A stretch of DNA of 15,905 bases from a bacterium (GTDB taxonomy: Bacteria > CAIJMQ01 > JAADFP01). The DNA lies in NCBI GenBank assembly GCA_027021085.1, contig JALUVB010000042.1:1-15905 (forward strand). Reading direction: 5' to 3'. The translations under genes were made by a program, and so were the position numbers. This document shows, one piece after another, positions 7,064 to 14,695 of this stretch; position 1 is the first letter of the stretch, and every line of letters begins with the position of its first letter. Below the pieces are notes generated by a model. The model made no database searches and was not told the DNA's origin. It saw nothing but the letters and a program-made list of their open reading frames with translations.

Positions 7064-8101
7064 TTATCTTTTTATTGCCTGGCAGCTCTCCCGGATTATC
7101 AATCTTGTAGGAAGCACTATTTTAACTCCCAGGGATTTTTCCCCGTTTATGCGTGCCATAATCTTTTTGGCGGCCTCTTCTCCCATAGCATAGCGGGGAA
7201 CTTTTACGGTAGTAAGATTGGGGTCAGTGACCAGGCAGACATGGATATCATCAAAACCAATTATACTCATTTGCTCCGGCACCTTTACCCCTGCTTCCTT
7301 GCAGGCTTTTAACGCTCCCACAGCCACAATGTCATTACAGCAAACCACGGCTGTGAGTAGATGGGAGGGGCTTTTTAACCTGTTCAGGAGATGCAATTTA
7401 GCCTCTTCTATATCTGCCATGCAGTCAAGTACTAGCTCTTTGCTAAAAGGTAAACCACTTTTCTCCAGCGCCTTTTTATATCCGGTAAACCTTTCTTCCC
7501 AACCAGGCATTCCCTTTGTTGAACCAAGATAAGCGATTTTTCTGTGGCCAAGGCTTATTAAATAGTCCATAGCCTGCAATATGCCATCTTCATTGTTAGG
7601 AATTACCCAATCAATGTTTGCATCCCCGGGGTCATCATCCACCACCACCATCGGTTTATGAGCAGCACGATAGTAATTCATAACCTCTTCATGCCTTTCC
7701 CCCACCAGAATCACTCCATCACACTCCAGCAAGTCTGCACTCACCGGCTCAGTAAACTTCTCAAACCCGGAGATAATAGTATGATAGCCCTGGTCAGATA
7801 AAGTGGCATTAATCCCATCCAGGATTATATGGAAGAACTTCAGTTCTGCTTCCGGGTAACTCCTGCTAAAAACCCGAATAAGTTTCGTGCGCCATAATAC
7901 CCTGTTCTTGCTTTTGTTTTCCGCCAGGACTCGGGCTGCCAAATGTGGCTGGTACTGGATGCTGTTTATAACCTTTAATACCTTTTCCCGGGTTTTCTTG
8001 CTTACGTTAGCATGCCTGTTTAAAACCCGGGAAACCGTAGCTATGGAAACTCCTGCTTCTCGGGCAACATCCAGTATGTTTACCTGTTTTTTATTTTTCA
8101 T
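7064..8101 (-). CDS. LacI-family transcriptional repressor
   Basis: 345 residues. The N-terminal DNA-binding domain is classical: VNILDVAREAGVSIATVSRVLNR at 7-29 (helix-turn-helix), then a hinge YQPHLAARVLAEN where Leu59 is the residue that intercalates at the central CG of the operator in this family. Residues 64-340 are a periplasmic-binding-protein-like sensor domain (LLECDGVILVG, GHRKIAYLG, CCNDIVAVGAL, MSIIGFDDI, then PTRLIIRESC). No signal peptide. The ligand is not predictable but is probably a sugar derived from the neighbouring enzymes' substrate. It reads into the GH130 operon 105 bp downstream, and predicted operators of the same sequence lie in its own promoter and in the GH130 promoter, implying autoregulation. 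The start ATG has only a weak ribosome site; no better in-frame start exists because TAG lies just upstream. Confidence 0.95.
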   Translation of the reverse strand: MKNKKQVNILDVAREAGVSIATVSRVLNRHANVSKKTREKVLKVINSIQYQPHLAARVLAENKSKNRVLWRTKLIRVFSRSYPEAELKFFHIILDGINATLSDQGYHTIISGFEKFTEPVSADLLECDGVILVGERHEEVMNYYRAAHKPMVVVDDDPGDANIDWVIPNNEDGILQAMDYLISLGHRKIAYLGSTKGMPGWEERFTGYKKALEKSGLPFSKELVLDCMADIEEAKLHLLNRLKSPSHLLTAVVCCNDIVAVGALKACKEAGVKVPEQMSIIGFDDIHVCLVTDPNLTTVKVPRYAMGEEAAKKIMARINGEKSLGVKIVLPTRLIIRESCQAIKR

Positions 8102-8123
8102 TTCTACCCGATGAAATCATCCA

Positions 8124-8166
8124 TGAAATCGCTTACATGGTAGCATAAGAACAACACTCCTGTCAA
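8124..8166 (-). promoter_or_regulatory. Repressor gene promoter with matching LacI-type operator
   Basis: On the minus strand: -35 TTGACA (8166-8161), 18-bp spacer, -10 TACCAT (8142-8137), then operator TGTAAGCGATTTCA (8137-8124). It matches the GH130 operator at 12 of 14 bases and shares its placing exactly: same -35, same spacer length, and the last T of the -10 is the first base of the operator. This predicts autorepression of the LacI-family gene. Confidence 0.75.
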
Positions 8167-8306
8167 GATTAACACCCTGTAGGCCGTAGATTATCATGAA
8201 ATTAACGCCATGTGCGACTTTTAAAGGTAACTGTTCGAGATGCCCTACCCGCTTCCTGGGGTAACATCGGGGCAGGCAGACAACTTACTGTTCCCTATCC
8301 TCCCCC

Positions 8307-8330
8307 CTCACTACTAACTACTCACTACTG
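8307..8330. repeat. Heptamer array A (CTCACTA type)
   Basis: Units CTCACTA, CTAACTA, CTCACTA and a partial CTG. Followed by the spacer TTCCTCCTTTCCCC (8331-8344). Confidence 0.85.
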
Positions 8331-8344
8331 TTCCTCCTTTCCCC

Positions 8345-8376
8345 GTCTACAGTCTATAGTCTAAGGTCTATAGTCT
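8345..8376. repeat. Heptamer array B (GTCTATA type)
   Basis: Units GTCTACA, GTCTATA, GTCTAAG, GTCTATA and a partial GTCT. Followed by the spacer TTCCTGCTTTCCCC (8377-8390), which matches the previous spacer at 13 of 14 bases. Confidence 0.85.
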
Positions 8377-8389
8377 TTCCTGCTTTCCC

Positions 8390-8434
8390 CTCGCTACCCG
8401 CTACTCACTACTCGCTACTGATTATTCGTCATTC
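8390..8434. repeat. Heptamer array C (CTCGCTA type)
   Basis: Units CTCGCTA, CCCGCTA, CTCACTA, CTCGCTA, then the more degenerate CTGATTA, TTCGTCA and a partial TTC. Its first base is the last base of the preceding spacer. Confidence 0.85.
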
Positions 8435-8637
8435 AAAAGAAAAGTTGCACATAGCGTGAAATTAGGCATCCTGTTTCTTCCAAAGAGCTCATGCTCATTT
8501 TATTTAGGTAAATTAAAAACCTGAAAGAATACTTACGTTATGATAGAATCTGGAAGTTTCGTTTTCCGGGCAATGAAAAGAACAAATAATCTCGTTAATT
8601 TCAGGTTAGCCATATTTTTTTACTGTAGGGAGGAGAA

Positions 8638-11379
8638 ATGCAGGAAATAAAAGAAAAAATTGAAGCCATAGAGAAGAAATGGAGAGAAGGGGGTAAAAGC
8701 AAAGAATTGGAGCCTCTCATTATTTCTCTAAAGGTATCATGTTCTCTTATTGATAATGATATTACTCAGAGACTCTGCTTTCTGAGATATAAAGCCGCGG
8801 TAAATCGTTCTTCCCTTCCCGAGGCAAGAAGAAAAGAACTGAAGAAAGAATTGAGGAATATAGTCAATTCTATCTCTTTACAGGAAGGAAAGAAAAAATT
8901 CTTAAAGAGCCTGGAAGATATACGCGGCGGACTTAATCCTTTTTCAGAGCTTGCCAGGAATTACACCATAAGTCTGGTTGCACAGGCTCATATTGATTTG
9001 GCCTGGCTGTGGCGCTGGCGGGAAACCGTAGAAATCTGCCGGGGAACTTTTCAGGGGGTACTGGATAGAATGAAGGAGTATCCAGAGTTTATTTATGCGC
9101 AGAGTCAACCCAAGACTTATGCATGGATGGAGGAATTTTATCCGGAAGTTTTTTCCCGCATAAAGGAAAGAGTAAGAGAAGGCCGCTGGGAAATCGTAGG
9201 GGGTGGCTGGGTTGAGTACGATGCGAATCTTCCCGATGGAGAATCCGTTATCCGCCAGTTGGAACAGGGAATGGTATACTATCAGGACAAATTTTCCGTT
9301 AGACCGGCAGTGGAATGGCTCCCTGACTCCTTCGGCTATAATTGGAATCTTGCCCAGATACTCTCTCGGGCTGGCATAAAGTATCTTATAGCCCAGAAGA
9401 TGAACTGGAACGATACAAATCCTTTTCCTCACCGTTTTTTCTGGTGGGAGGGGCCGGATGGCTCCCGCATCCTGTGTCTCATTCCCTGCACTATGAACCA
9501 GCCTATTGACCCGCTTTCCATGGTAGATTACCTAAAGCAGATGGATATAGCCACCGGATACCCGGACCTTCTCTGGCTCTTTGGAGTAGGAGACCATGGA
9601 GGGGGTCCCACCCGGGAAATGATGGAAGAGGTAGAAAAGTTAAAAAGAATCCCGGTTTTCCCCAACTTGAGGTACATAAGGGCTGAAGAGTATTTCCGGG
9701 AATTGGCGCACCAGCCAGATATCCCGGTCTGGAAGGACGAACTCTATTTAGAGTACCACCGCGGAACTTTCACCACACAATCGGAGGTGAAAAGATGGAA
9801 CAGGGAAACCGAAGTGCAATTACAGAACCTGGAAAAACTGGAAACTTTTATTAAGCCTTCTTCCGGTAACTTAGACCTGAGGAAAGAATGGCAAACCCTG
9901 CTTTTCCATCAGTTTCATGATATTCTTCCGGGAAGCAGCATCCGTCCCGTGTATGAGGATGCAAAAAAAGAATTTGAGGGTTTATGGGGAACTCTGGAAG
10001 CAAAAAAGAACAAACTTCTTTCTTCCCTGGAGAAGACAGAAGAGCAAAAGGGAGATATTATCTTGCTATGGAACCCTCTTCCCTGGGAACGAATTCATCT
10101 TTTAATAATAGATAAGAAGGGAGATAACGGCAGCCTATTTAATAAAGCAGGTAAGGTGTATCCCACCTGGGAAGCACAAGGTAAAATAAAAGCAGCGGTA
10201 AAACTTGCTCCCTGTGGAATTTCCACCTTTTACATTTCCAAGAGTGAAAATTATCCTTCCCCAGTAAAAACAACCTCGTTCTCCCTGGAAAACGAGTACT
10301 TTTATGTAGAATTAAATCCGAAAACGGGAAACTTATCCCGCATATATGACCGCAAAAGGAAAAAAGATATTCTCTCCGGTGAAGGCAACCGATTAATACT
10401 GCGGGAGGATAAGCCCAAAGATTGTGCTTCCTGGAACATAGAGTACACGGGGAGAGCGGGTGAAGCATGGAAAATTAGTTGTGAAAAGGGAGAAGACAAT
10501 TTTGAGGGAGTGCTCAAAGTTGAGAAAGGGTTTGTCTGGAAAGACAGCAAAAAGAAATATTTAGGGGACTTGCTTTTATCCCTTCCCGGAGGAGATTACC
10601 CCACTTCTTTCTTCACCCAGGAAATAATTCTTTATCCCGGCATCCCCTGGATTGATTTCCGAGTAAAAGTAGACTGGTGGGAAGACGAGCAACTTCTCAA
10701 GTTAGTGTTTCCCTTCAATGTAAACTCCACCCATGCCCTTTACCGGATGCCATACGGCATTATCAATAGGCCGGTTAAAAGAGAGACTCCCCGGGAAAAA
10801 GCAAAATTTGAGGTTCCTTCCCAGGGAATGGTAAGCCTAAGGGGGGAAGATATAGGGATAACTTTTCTTATAAAAGCAAAGTATGGATTCGAAGTAGAGA
10901 AAAACGAGGTAAGAGTGTCCCTTCTGAAATCCCCCTATTCAGAAAATAGAATCTCCTGTCCCGATATAGTAGTGGATAGAGGAGAGCATGTTTTTCACTA
11001 TCGCATTCATACCCATGACCCGGAAGAGAACCCGGTAAAACTGTGGTATGATTTCAACTATCCCCCTCTCTTCCTTCCTGCAGGCATCCAGGAAAATGAA
11101 CCACTATTCGCATTAGAGCCAGAAAATCTAATACTTGCTCACTATAAAAAACAGGGGAAGGAAATCCTGCTCAGGCTGGAAGAGACAAGAGGAAAGAGCG
11201 GTAAGGGAATTATCAGGACTTCTCTACCGGTAAAAGAAGCTTTTGAGTGTGATATCCTGGGTAAAACAGGAAAGAAGCTCACCACTAAAGGGAAAAACAT
11301 TTACCTTTCTTTCTCACCTTTTGAGATTCTCACCCTGCTCTTGAGAGTTTCTCCTCTTCTTCAAAAAGAAGAGAAATGA
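8638..11379 (+). CDS. GH38 alpha-mannosidase
   Basis: 913 residues with no signal peptide, so cytoplasmic. After a helical N-terminal region (1-105) the catalytic domain starts with the zinc motif AHIDLAWLWRWRETV (His118, Asp120). WVEYDANLPDGESVIRQ follows at 191-207, then WLPDSFGYN, in which Asp230 is the expected nucleophile and zinc ligand, and QKMNWNDTNPFPH. GVGDHGGGPTR is at 316-326. The fourth zinc ligand is His427 in LLFHQFHDILPGSSI. A three-helix middle domain (about 375-455) and a beta-rich C-terminal domain (about 530-905) complete the family layout, and length is normal. It hydrolyses terminal alpha-linked mannose, so with GH130 it could dismantle a mannose-rich oligosaccharide (inference). 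Start ATG 8638 has GGGAGGAG upstream. It diverges from the LacI-type gene, but no matching operator is seen before it. The HD-GYP gene follows on the same strand. Confidence 0.95.
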   Translation: MQEIKEKIEAIEKKWREGGKSKELEPLIISLKVSCSLIDNDITQRLCFLRYKAAVNRSSLPEARRKELKKELRNIVNSISLQEGKKKFLKSLEDIRGGLNPFSELARNYTISLVAQAHIDLAWLWRWRETVEICRGTFQGVLDRMKEYPEFIYAQSQPKTYAWMEEFYPEVFSRIKERVREGRWEIVGGGWVEYDANLPDGESVIRQLEQGMVYYQDKFSVRPAVEWLPDSFGYNWNLAQILSRAGIKYLIAQKMNWNDTNPFPHRFFWWEGPDGSRILCLIPCTMNQPIDPLSMVDYLKQMDIATGYPDLLWLFGVGDHGGGPTREMMEEVEKLKRIPVFPNLRYIRAEEYFRELAHQPDIPVWKDELYLEYHRGTFTTQSEVKRWNRETEVQLQNLEKLETFIKPSSGNLDLRKEWQTLLFHQFHDILPGSSIRPVYEDAKKEFEGLWGTLEAKKNKLLSSLEKTEEQKGDIILLWNPLPWERIHLLIIDKKGDNGSLFNKAGKVYPTWEAQGKIKAAVKLAPCGISTFYISKSENYPSPVKTTSFSLENEYFYVELNPKTGNLSRIYDRKRKKDILSGEGNRLILREDKPKDCASWNIEYTGRAGEAWKISCEKGEDNFEGVLKVEKGFVWKDSKKKYLGDLLLSLPGGDYPTSFFTQEIILYPGIPWIDFRVKVDWWEDEQLLKLVFPFNVNSTHALYRMPYGIINRPVKRETPREKAKFEVPSQGMVSLRGEDIGITFLIKAKYGFEVEKNEVRVSLLKSPYSENRISCPDIVVDRGEHVFHYRIHTHDPEENPVKLWYDFNYPPLFLPAGIQENEPLFALEPENLILAHYKKQGKEILLRLEETRGKSGKGIIRTSLPVKEAFECDILGKTGKKLTTKGKNIYLSFSPFEILTLLLRVSPLLQKEEK

Positions 11380-11427
11380 AACAGGAGAAAATTTGAAAGC
11401 CAGTATCATTTGTGCTACATTTATCCA

Positions 11428-13710
11428 GTGAGAGACGATTCTCCAGAAAAGAAAGTAGCTGAAGCTTTATCCGGAAAGGAAAGGAATCCCGGAGATTGGA
11501 AGAAGGTCTTTCTCTTCTTGGTTCCTCTCGTACTCTTTCTTTTTTCTTCCTGGGCATCCAACCTGAGATTAATCAAACGGACAGACGATTTTATATACGA
11601 TTTCTTTTTCCGCTGGAATTACGCTCCCAGAGAGAATGACATAGTGCTGGTCGGGATAACCCAGGAATCTCTCAAGGTATTAGGCAAGTATCCCTGGCCC
11701 CGTACAATATACGCAAAACTTATTGAGAAGCTCACTGACATGGGTGCCAAGATTATTGTATTTGACATATATTTCAGCGCACCTTCCGGCAATAAGAATG
11801 AAGACAAAATATTTTCGGAAAGCATAAAAAAATCGGGCAGAGTTATTTTGCCTATCTATGCCAAGTTAGAGGAAAAAGATAACGTGGGTGGGATATACCG
11901 GGTAGGGAAATGGAAAGTAACCCACAATATCCCCTCCCTGGAAAGAAATACCCTGGGAGTAGGGCATATCAATGTAATTCCCGATGAGGATGGAGTAGTG
12001 CGCACCGCTCCCATATTTATTCAAGAAGATAAACAGCTTTACCCATCTATTCCCCTTATTACCTACATGAGATTTCGAAACATACAAAATATCCAGTTAA
12101 AAAAGGGATACCTTCTCAGCCAGGGCAATAAAATCCCTTTAGATTCGCATAACCGCCTGATAATAAATCATTACTCCAGGCTGTCCATCCCCCTCTTTCC
12201 CTTTTACAAGGTTTTACAGGGCAAAGTCTCCCCTTCTTACTTCAAAGGGAAAATAGTAATAGTGGGACAGACCACAGAAGGATTGCCCAATGCTGATATA
12301 TTGAATACGCCGGTGGGAAGAAGATTTGGTGTACTTATTCTTGCGAACACCCTTTCTTCCCTCCTTGCCCATGACTTTATCCGCCCCGTGCCGGACACTG
12401 TTTACAAGTTATTTTCCCTAATCTTCATTTACGGACTCTTTGTGATTTTTCTTGTTTCCAGGAAACTATCTTTTTCCATGTTCATGTTTCTGGTCTCCAT
12501 GATTCTTTTAGAAGGGATTTCTTTTCTGGTATTCTTTAACCTGTCATACACCTTTAAATTCATGCCTATTGCCCTTACCGTATTCCTGCAACTCTGGTAC
12601 ACCACTTACCTGAATTACCGGAACATCTCCCTCTTACTTACCCACCGCGATACCCAGTTGAAAACCGTGGAAGCAGTTTCGCAGATTGCCAAAGAGGTAA
12701 AGGGGATACCATTAATGAAAACATTGATAGAAACATTGGGGAAAACCTTAAAAGTTTCCTGCGGTATACTAAGAGAAAAAGGAGAAAGCGGAGATAAGTA
12801 TCCTCCCCTTGCCTACTACCTTCCCACAAATATTCCTCGCATAGAATTATTCCACATAGATTCTGAGATAATAAACCGTCTAAGCCAGCACAAAATCGAG
12901 CTTATAGAAAACGCCACCACCATCCAGAATGAAGGATTTATTTACATAGCGTCTCTTCTTAAAGTAGGCGACGAAATAGTGGGAGCTCTCTCCCTGTACA
13001 GAAAAGGAAAGAAAAGATTTACTCTGGAAGAAAAGCGTCTCTATATCACCATCGCACCCCAGATATCTGTTGCTCTTAAGAACCTGCAGCTATATCGGGA
13101 TACCAGAAGGCTGTTTATTGAATCCATACAGGCACTAACTGCTGCAATCGATGCGAAGGACCCCTACACAGAGGGACATTCAGAAAGAGTAACCAAGCTT
13201 TCCTTACAGATTGCAAAAAAGATGGGCTTTACAGAAGAAGAGCTTGAAAGGCTGAGGTTAGCCGCATTACTGCATGACATAGGTAAAATCGGCGTGGAGG
13301 AAAGGATACTCAGAAAAGAGGTTCCCCTCAATGACGAAGAATACGAAAAGATAAAAATGCATCCTGATGTAGGAGCACGCATACTTCTTCCCATAAGAGA
13401 ACTTAAGGAAGACGTAATTCCTGCCATGCGTTCACACCATGAGAGATGGGATGGGAAAGGTTACCCGGGGAAATTGAAAGGGGGCAAAATACCCCTTTTT
13501 GCCAGGATAATCGCTGTAGCAGATGCATTCGACGCCATGACCTCTGACCGTCCTTATCGAAAAGCCAAGAGTGACCAGGACGCCATCGAAGAAATCCTGA
13601 AGAATTCCGGCACTCAATTTGACCCAAAAGTAGTAGAAGTTTTCAGGGAGCTGGTAAAAAAGGAAAAAAAGAAACCGGGGAGGGAAGCAGGAAGTGTCGA
13701 TGAAGGGTAA
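11428..13710 (+). CDS. Membrane CHASE2-GAF-HD-GYP cyclic-di-GMP phosphodiesterase
   Basis: 760 residues from GTG 11428. Layout: TM1 at about 26-43; extracytoplasmic CHASE2 sensor 44-319 (DIVLVGITQESL, PWPRTIYAKLI, KIIVFDIYFS, GVGHINVIPDEDGVVR, GKIVIVGQT); three TM helices at about 327-344, 348-366 and 376-394; GAF-like domain 409-554 (ASLLKVGDEIVGALSLYRKG); HD-GYP domain 559-749. All key HD-GYP residues are present: HD at 616-617 in LHDIGKIG, HHE at 670-672 and DGKGYP at 675-680, so it should hydrolyse cyclic di-GMP. The basic tail KKEKKKPGREAG is encoded by DNA that also forms the opposite-strand terminator. The start is uncertain: TTG 11410 is in frame but far from AGGAG at 11383-11387; GTG 11428 overlaps (GTGA) the end of a 12-codon ORF that does follow that AGGAG. 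The gene is in the same frame as GH38, separated by its TGA. Confidence 0.93.
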   Translation: MRDDSPEKKVAEALSGKERNPGDWKKVFLFLVPLVLFLFSSWASNLRLIKRTDDFIYDFFFRWNYAPRENDIVLVGITQESLKVLGKYPWPRTIYAKLIEKLTDMGAKIIVFDIYFSAPSGNKNEDKIFSESIKKSGRVILPIYAKLEEKDNVGGIYRVGKWKVTHNIPSLERNTLGVGHINVIPDEDGVVRTAPIFIQEDKQLYPSIPLITYMRFRNIQNIQLKKGYLLSQGNKIPLDSHNRLIINHYSRLSIPLFPFYKVLQGKVSPSYFKGKIVIVGQTTEGLPNADILNTPVGRRFGVLILANTLSSLLAHDFIRPVPDTVYKLFSLIFIYGLFVIFLVSRKLSFSMFMFLVSMILLEGISFLVFFNLSYTFKFMPIALTVFLQLWYTTYLNYRNISLLLTHRDTQLKTVEAVSQIAKEVKGIPLMKTLIETLGKTLKVSCGILREKGESGDKYPPLAYYLPTNIPRIELFHIDSEIINRLSQHKIELIENATTIQNEGFIYIASLLKVGDEIVGALSLYRKGKKRFTLEEKRLYITIAPQISVALKNLQLYRDTRRLFIESIQALTAAIDAKDPYTEGHSERVTKLSLQIAKKMGFTEEELERLRLAALLHDIGKIGVEERILRKEVPLNDEEYEKIKMHPDVGARILLPIRELKEDVIPAMRSHHERWDGKGYPGKLKGGKIPLFARIIAVADAFDAMTSDRPYRKAKSDQDAIEEILKNSGTQFDPKVVEVFRELVKKEKKKPGREAGSVDEG

Positions 13711-13728
13711 AACTTCTTCCCTCCCCGG
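13655..13728 (-). terminator. Intrinsic terminator of the small minus-strand operon, inside the HD-GYP gene end
   Basis: A perfect 13-bp stem, CCGGGGAGGGAAG (13675-13687) with CTTCCCTCCCCGG (13716-13728), encloses a 28-base loop. Read on the minus strand it is followed at once by TTTCTTTTTTTCCTTTTTT (13674-13656), a textbook U-tract. It starts 9 bp after the stop of the coiled-coil gene. The left arm and the T-tract are coding for the last residues of the convergent HD-GYP protein. On the plus strand no U-tract follows, so it is mainly a minus-strand terminator. Confidence 0.85.
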
Positions 13729-13737
13729 ATAGCTAAT

Positions 13738-14196
13738 TTACTGTAAATCCTCGATCTTATTTTCCAGATTTTCTACCTTGTGAGATAGTTTCTTTATTGC
13801 CTCTTCCTGTTCTTTGAGTTGTTTATTCAACCTGCCAATCATCTGTACCAATCTCTTCTCTCTTTTCTCCTTCTCACGTGCAAGCGATTGCAATCTTTCT
13901 CTTAACTCTCCCCTGGGCAAAGCTCCTCCGCGTTTCTCCAGACCTCTCTTGGGAACTCTCCCCTGTGGTGTCTGCTGCCATTGGCGACCCTTCTGCAACT
14001 GCATACCAGGCTTCATCATGTTCTGCCCTTTCCAGGGACGCTGCACCAGTGACCTGCGCATCATGAGAAACCTGCTGGGCTTTATCACTTTACTTCTTAT
14101 CAGGTGATTGTTAACTATCGAAATAGTTGTCCCGGCAGCTCCCAGAAGAAACGCAAGAGTTACAAAGATACTGAGGATTCTGGTTTCCTTATTCAT
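13738..14196 (-). CDS. Membrane-anchored basic coiled-coil protein, function unknown
   Basis: 152 residues from ATG 14196, chosen because AGGAGG lies exactly 8 bases upstream; the longer GTG start at 14205 overlaps that Shine-Dalgarno. A single N-terminal hydrophobic segment (about 5-27, ILSIFVTLAFLLGAAGTTISIV) is followed by a region rich in Arg, Lys, Gln, Met and Pro (about 35-95) and then a long charged helix, about 95-152, with heptad spacing (LREKRLVQMI-like, LNKQLKEQEEAIKKL, VENLENKIEDL) that should form a coiled coil. I do not recognise a family. The gene overlaps the upstream exported-protein gene by 8 bp (ATGAATAA), implying translational coupling. The terminator at 13655-13728 follows. 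Confidence 0.8.
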   Translation of the reverse strand: MNKETRILSIFVTLAFLLGAAGTTISIVNNHLIRSKVIKPSRFLMMRRSLVQRPWKGQNMMKPGMQLQKGRQWQQTPQGRVPKRGLEKRGGALPRGELRERLQSLAREKEKREKRLVQMIGRLNKQLKEQEEAIKKLSHKVENLENKIEDLQ

Positions 14197-14695
14197 AGCA
14201 CTCACCTCCTTTTCTCATTCTTCTTTTTCCTTCTCCCCTTCTCCCGGGAGAAAGCAGGTAAAGACGGTAACTTTCTCCTTCCAGCACTAATTTTCCCGTG
14301 ATAACTTTTTCCTGTCTTTTCTCTCCCACCTCTTTCACCTGGAGGGAAATATCTCCTACTTCTTCTCTGCCTTCTTTCTGGAGCAGTACCTTTCCAGAGA
14401 ACTCCCCGTCACCTGTTTTTTCTACATCGAGGAAATATTTTTCTCCTTCCAGGAAAAGCATCCCCCGCAACCTGCCTACCCCTTCTCCTTCTACTTCTTT
14501 TTCTGTAACAATTATCTTAACTAATCGGTACTCATCCTGCATTACAGCAAATCCTTTTCCCATCAATACCGGGGCAGGTCTTTCTCTGGCTACATCTCCC
14601 ATGTTTCGGGCATATAGGAGGGTGGGTAAAAGCATCATCATCCCAGCCAGAATACATAGGGGAACTTTGCTCTTTGGGTAAATCAATTGTTTCAT
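14189..14695 (-). CDS. Exported beta-rich basic protein, function unknown
   Basis: 168 residues. ATG 14695 has AAGGAGGTGA at good spacing. Residues 1-29 are a signal peptide (KQLIYPKSK, then LCILAGMMMLLPTLL, cut near LYA/RNM). The mature protein alternates short strands: GKGFAVMQDEYRLVKIIV, GRLRGMLFLEGEKYFLDVEK, FSGKVLLQKEG, then ITGKLVLEGESYRLYLLS, so it looks like an all-beta fold with two related GxLxLEGExYxL segments (about 75-90 and 134-150). It ends in a strongly basic tail (RRGEGKRRMRKGG). No family is recognised. It overlaps the next gene by 8 bp, so the pair probably works together at the membrane, for example a secreted domain with an anchored coiled-coil partner (inference). Confidence 0.8.
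   Translation of the reverse strand: MKQLIYPKSKVPLCILAGMMMLLPTLLYARNMGDVARERPAPVLMGKGFAVMQDEYRLVKIIVTEKEVEGEGVGRLRGMLFLEGEKYFLDVEKTGDGEFSGKVLLQKEGREEVGDISLQVKEVGEKRQEKVITGKLVLEGESYRLYLLSPGRRGEGKRRMRKGGECYE

Larger units (their letters stand above)
8199..8463. repeat. Element bounded by 24-bp imperfect inverted repeats
   Basis: The left arm 8199-8222 and the reverse complement of 8440-8463 agree at 20 of 24 positions (shared core ATGTGC, then ACTTTT). The interior is non-coding and carries three heptamer arrays. No target-site duplication is seen next to the arms, so insertion as a mobile element is not shown. Confidence 0.6.
8102..8637. other. 536-bp non-coding region between divergent repressor and mannosidase genes
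   Basis: Contents: the repressor promoter/operator (8124-8166); an element of about 265 bp bounded by a 24-bp imperfect inverted repeat and holding three heptamer arrays (8199-8463); and an AT-rich stretch (8464-8637) that must hold the GH38 promoter. In the last, TATGAT at 8539-8544 is a possible -10 but no good -35 lies 16-18 bp upstream. A perfect 9-bp inverted repeat, AACCTGAAA (8518-8526) and TTTCAGGTT (8599-8607), brackets that area. No copy of the repressor operator is visible near the GH38 gene. No ORF here looks coding. Confidence 0.7.

Noticed and set aside
8221-8280. Short hairpin around TACCC/GGGTA as a riboswitch or small RNA
   Set aside because: Only a 5-bp stem with a wide loop; no supporting promoter, terminator or known motif.
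8307-8434. Heptamer arrays as a CRISPR
   Set aside because: Units are 7 bp, tandem and degenerate, with no 25-40 bp repeats, unique spacers or cas genes.
11377-11379. Programmed UGA read-through fusing GH38 to the HD-GYP protein
   Set aside because: GH38 is full length and ends normally, the proteins have different locations, and TGA serves as an ordinary stop elsewhere (e.g. GH130). No stimulating structure is evident.
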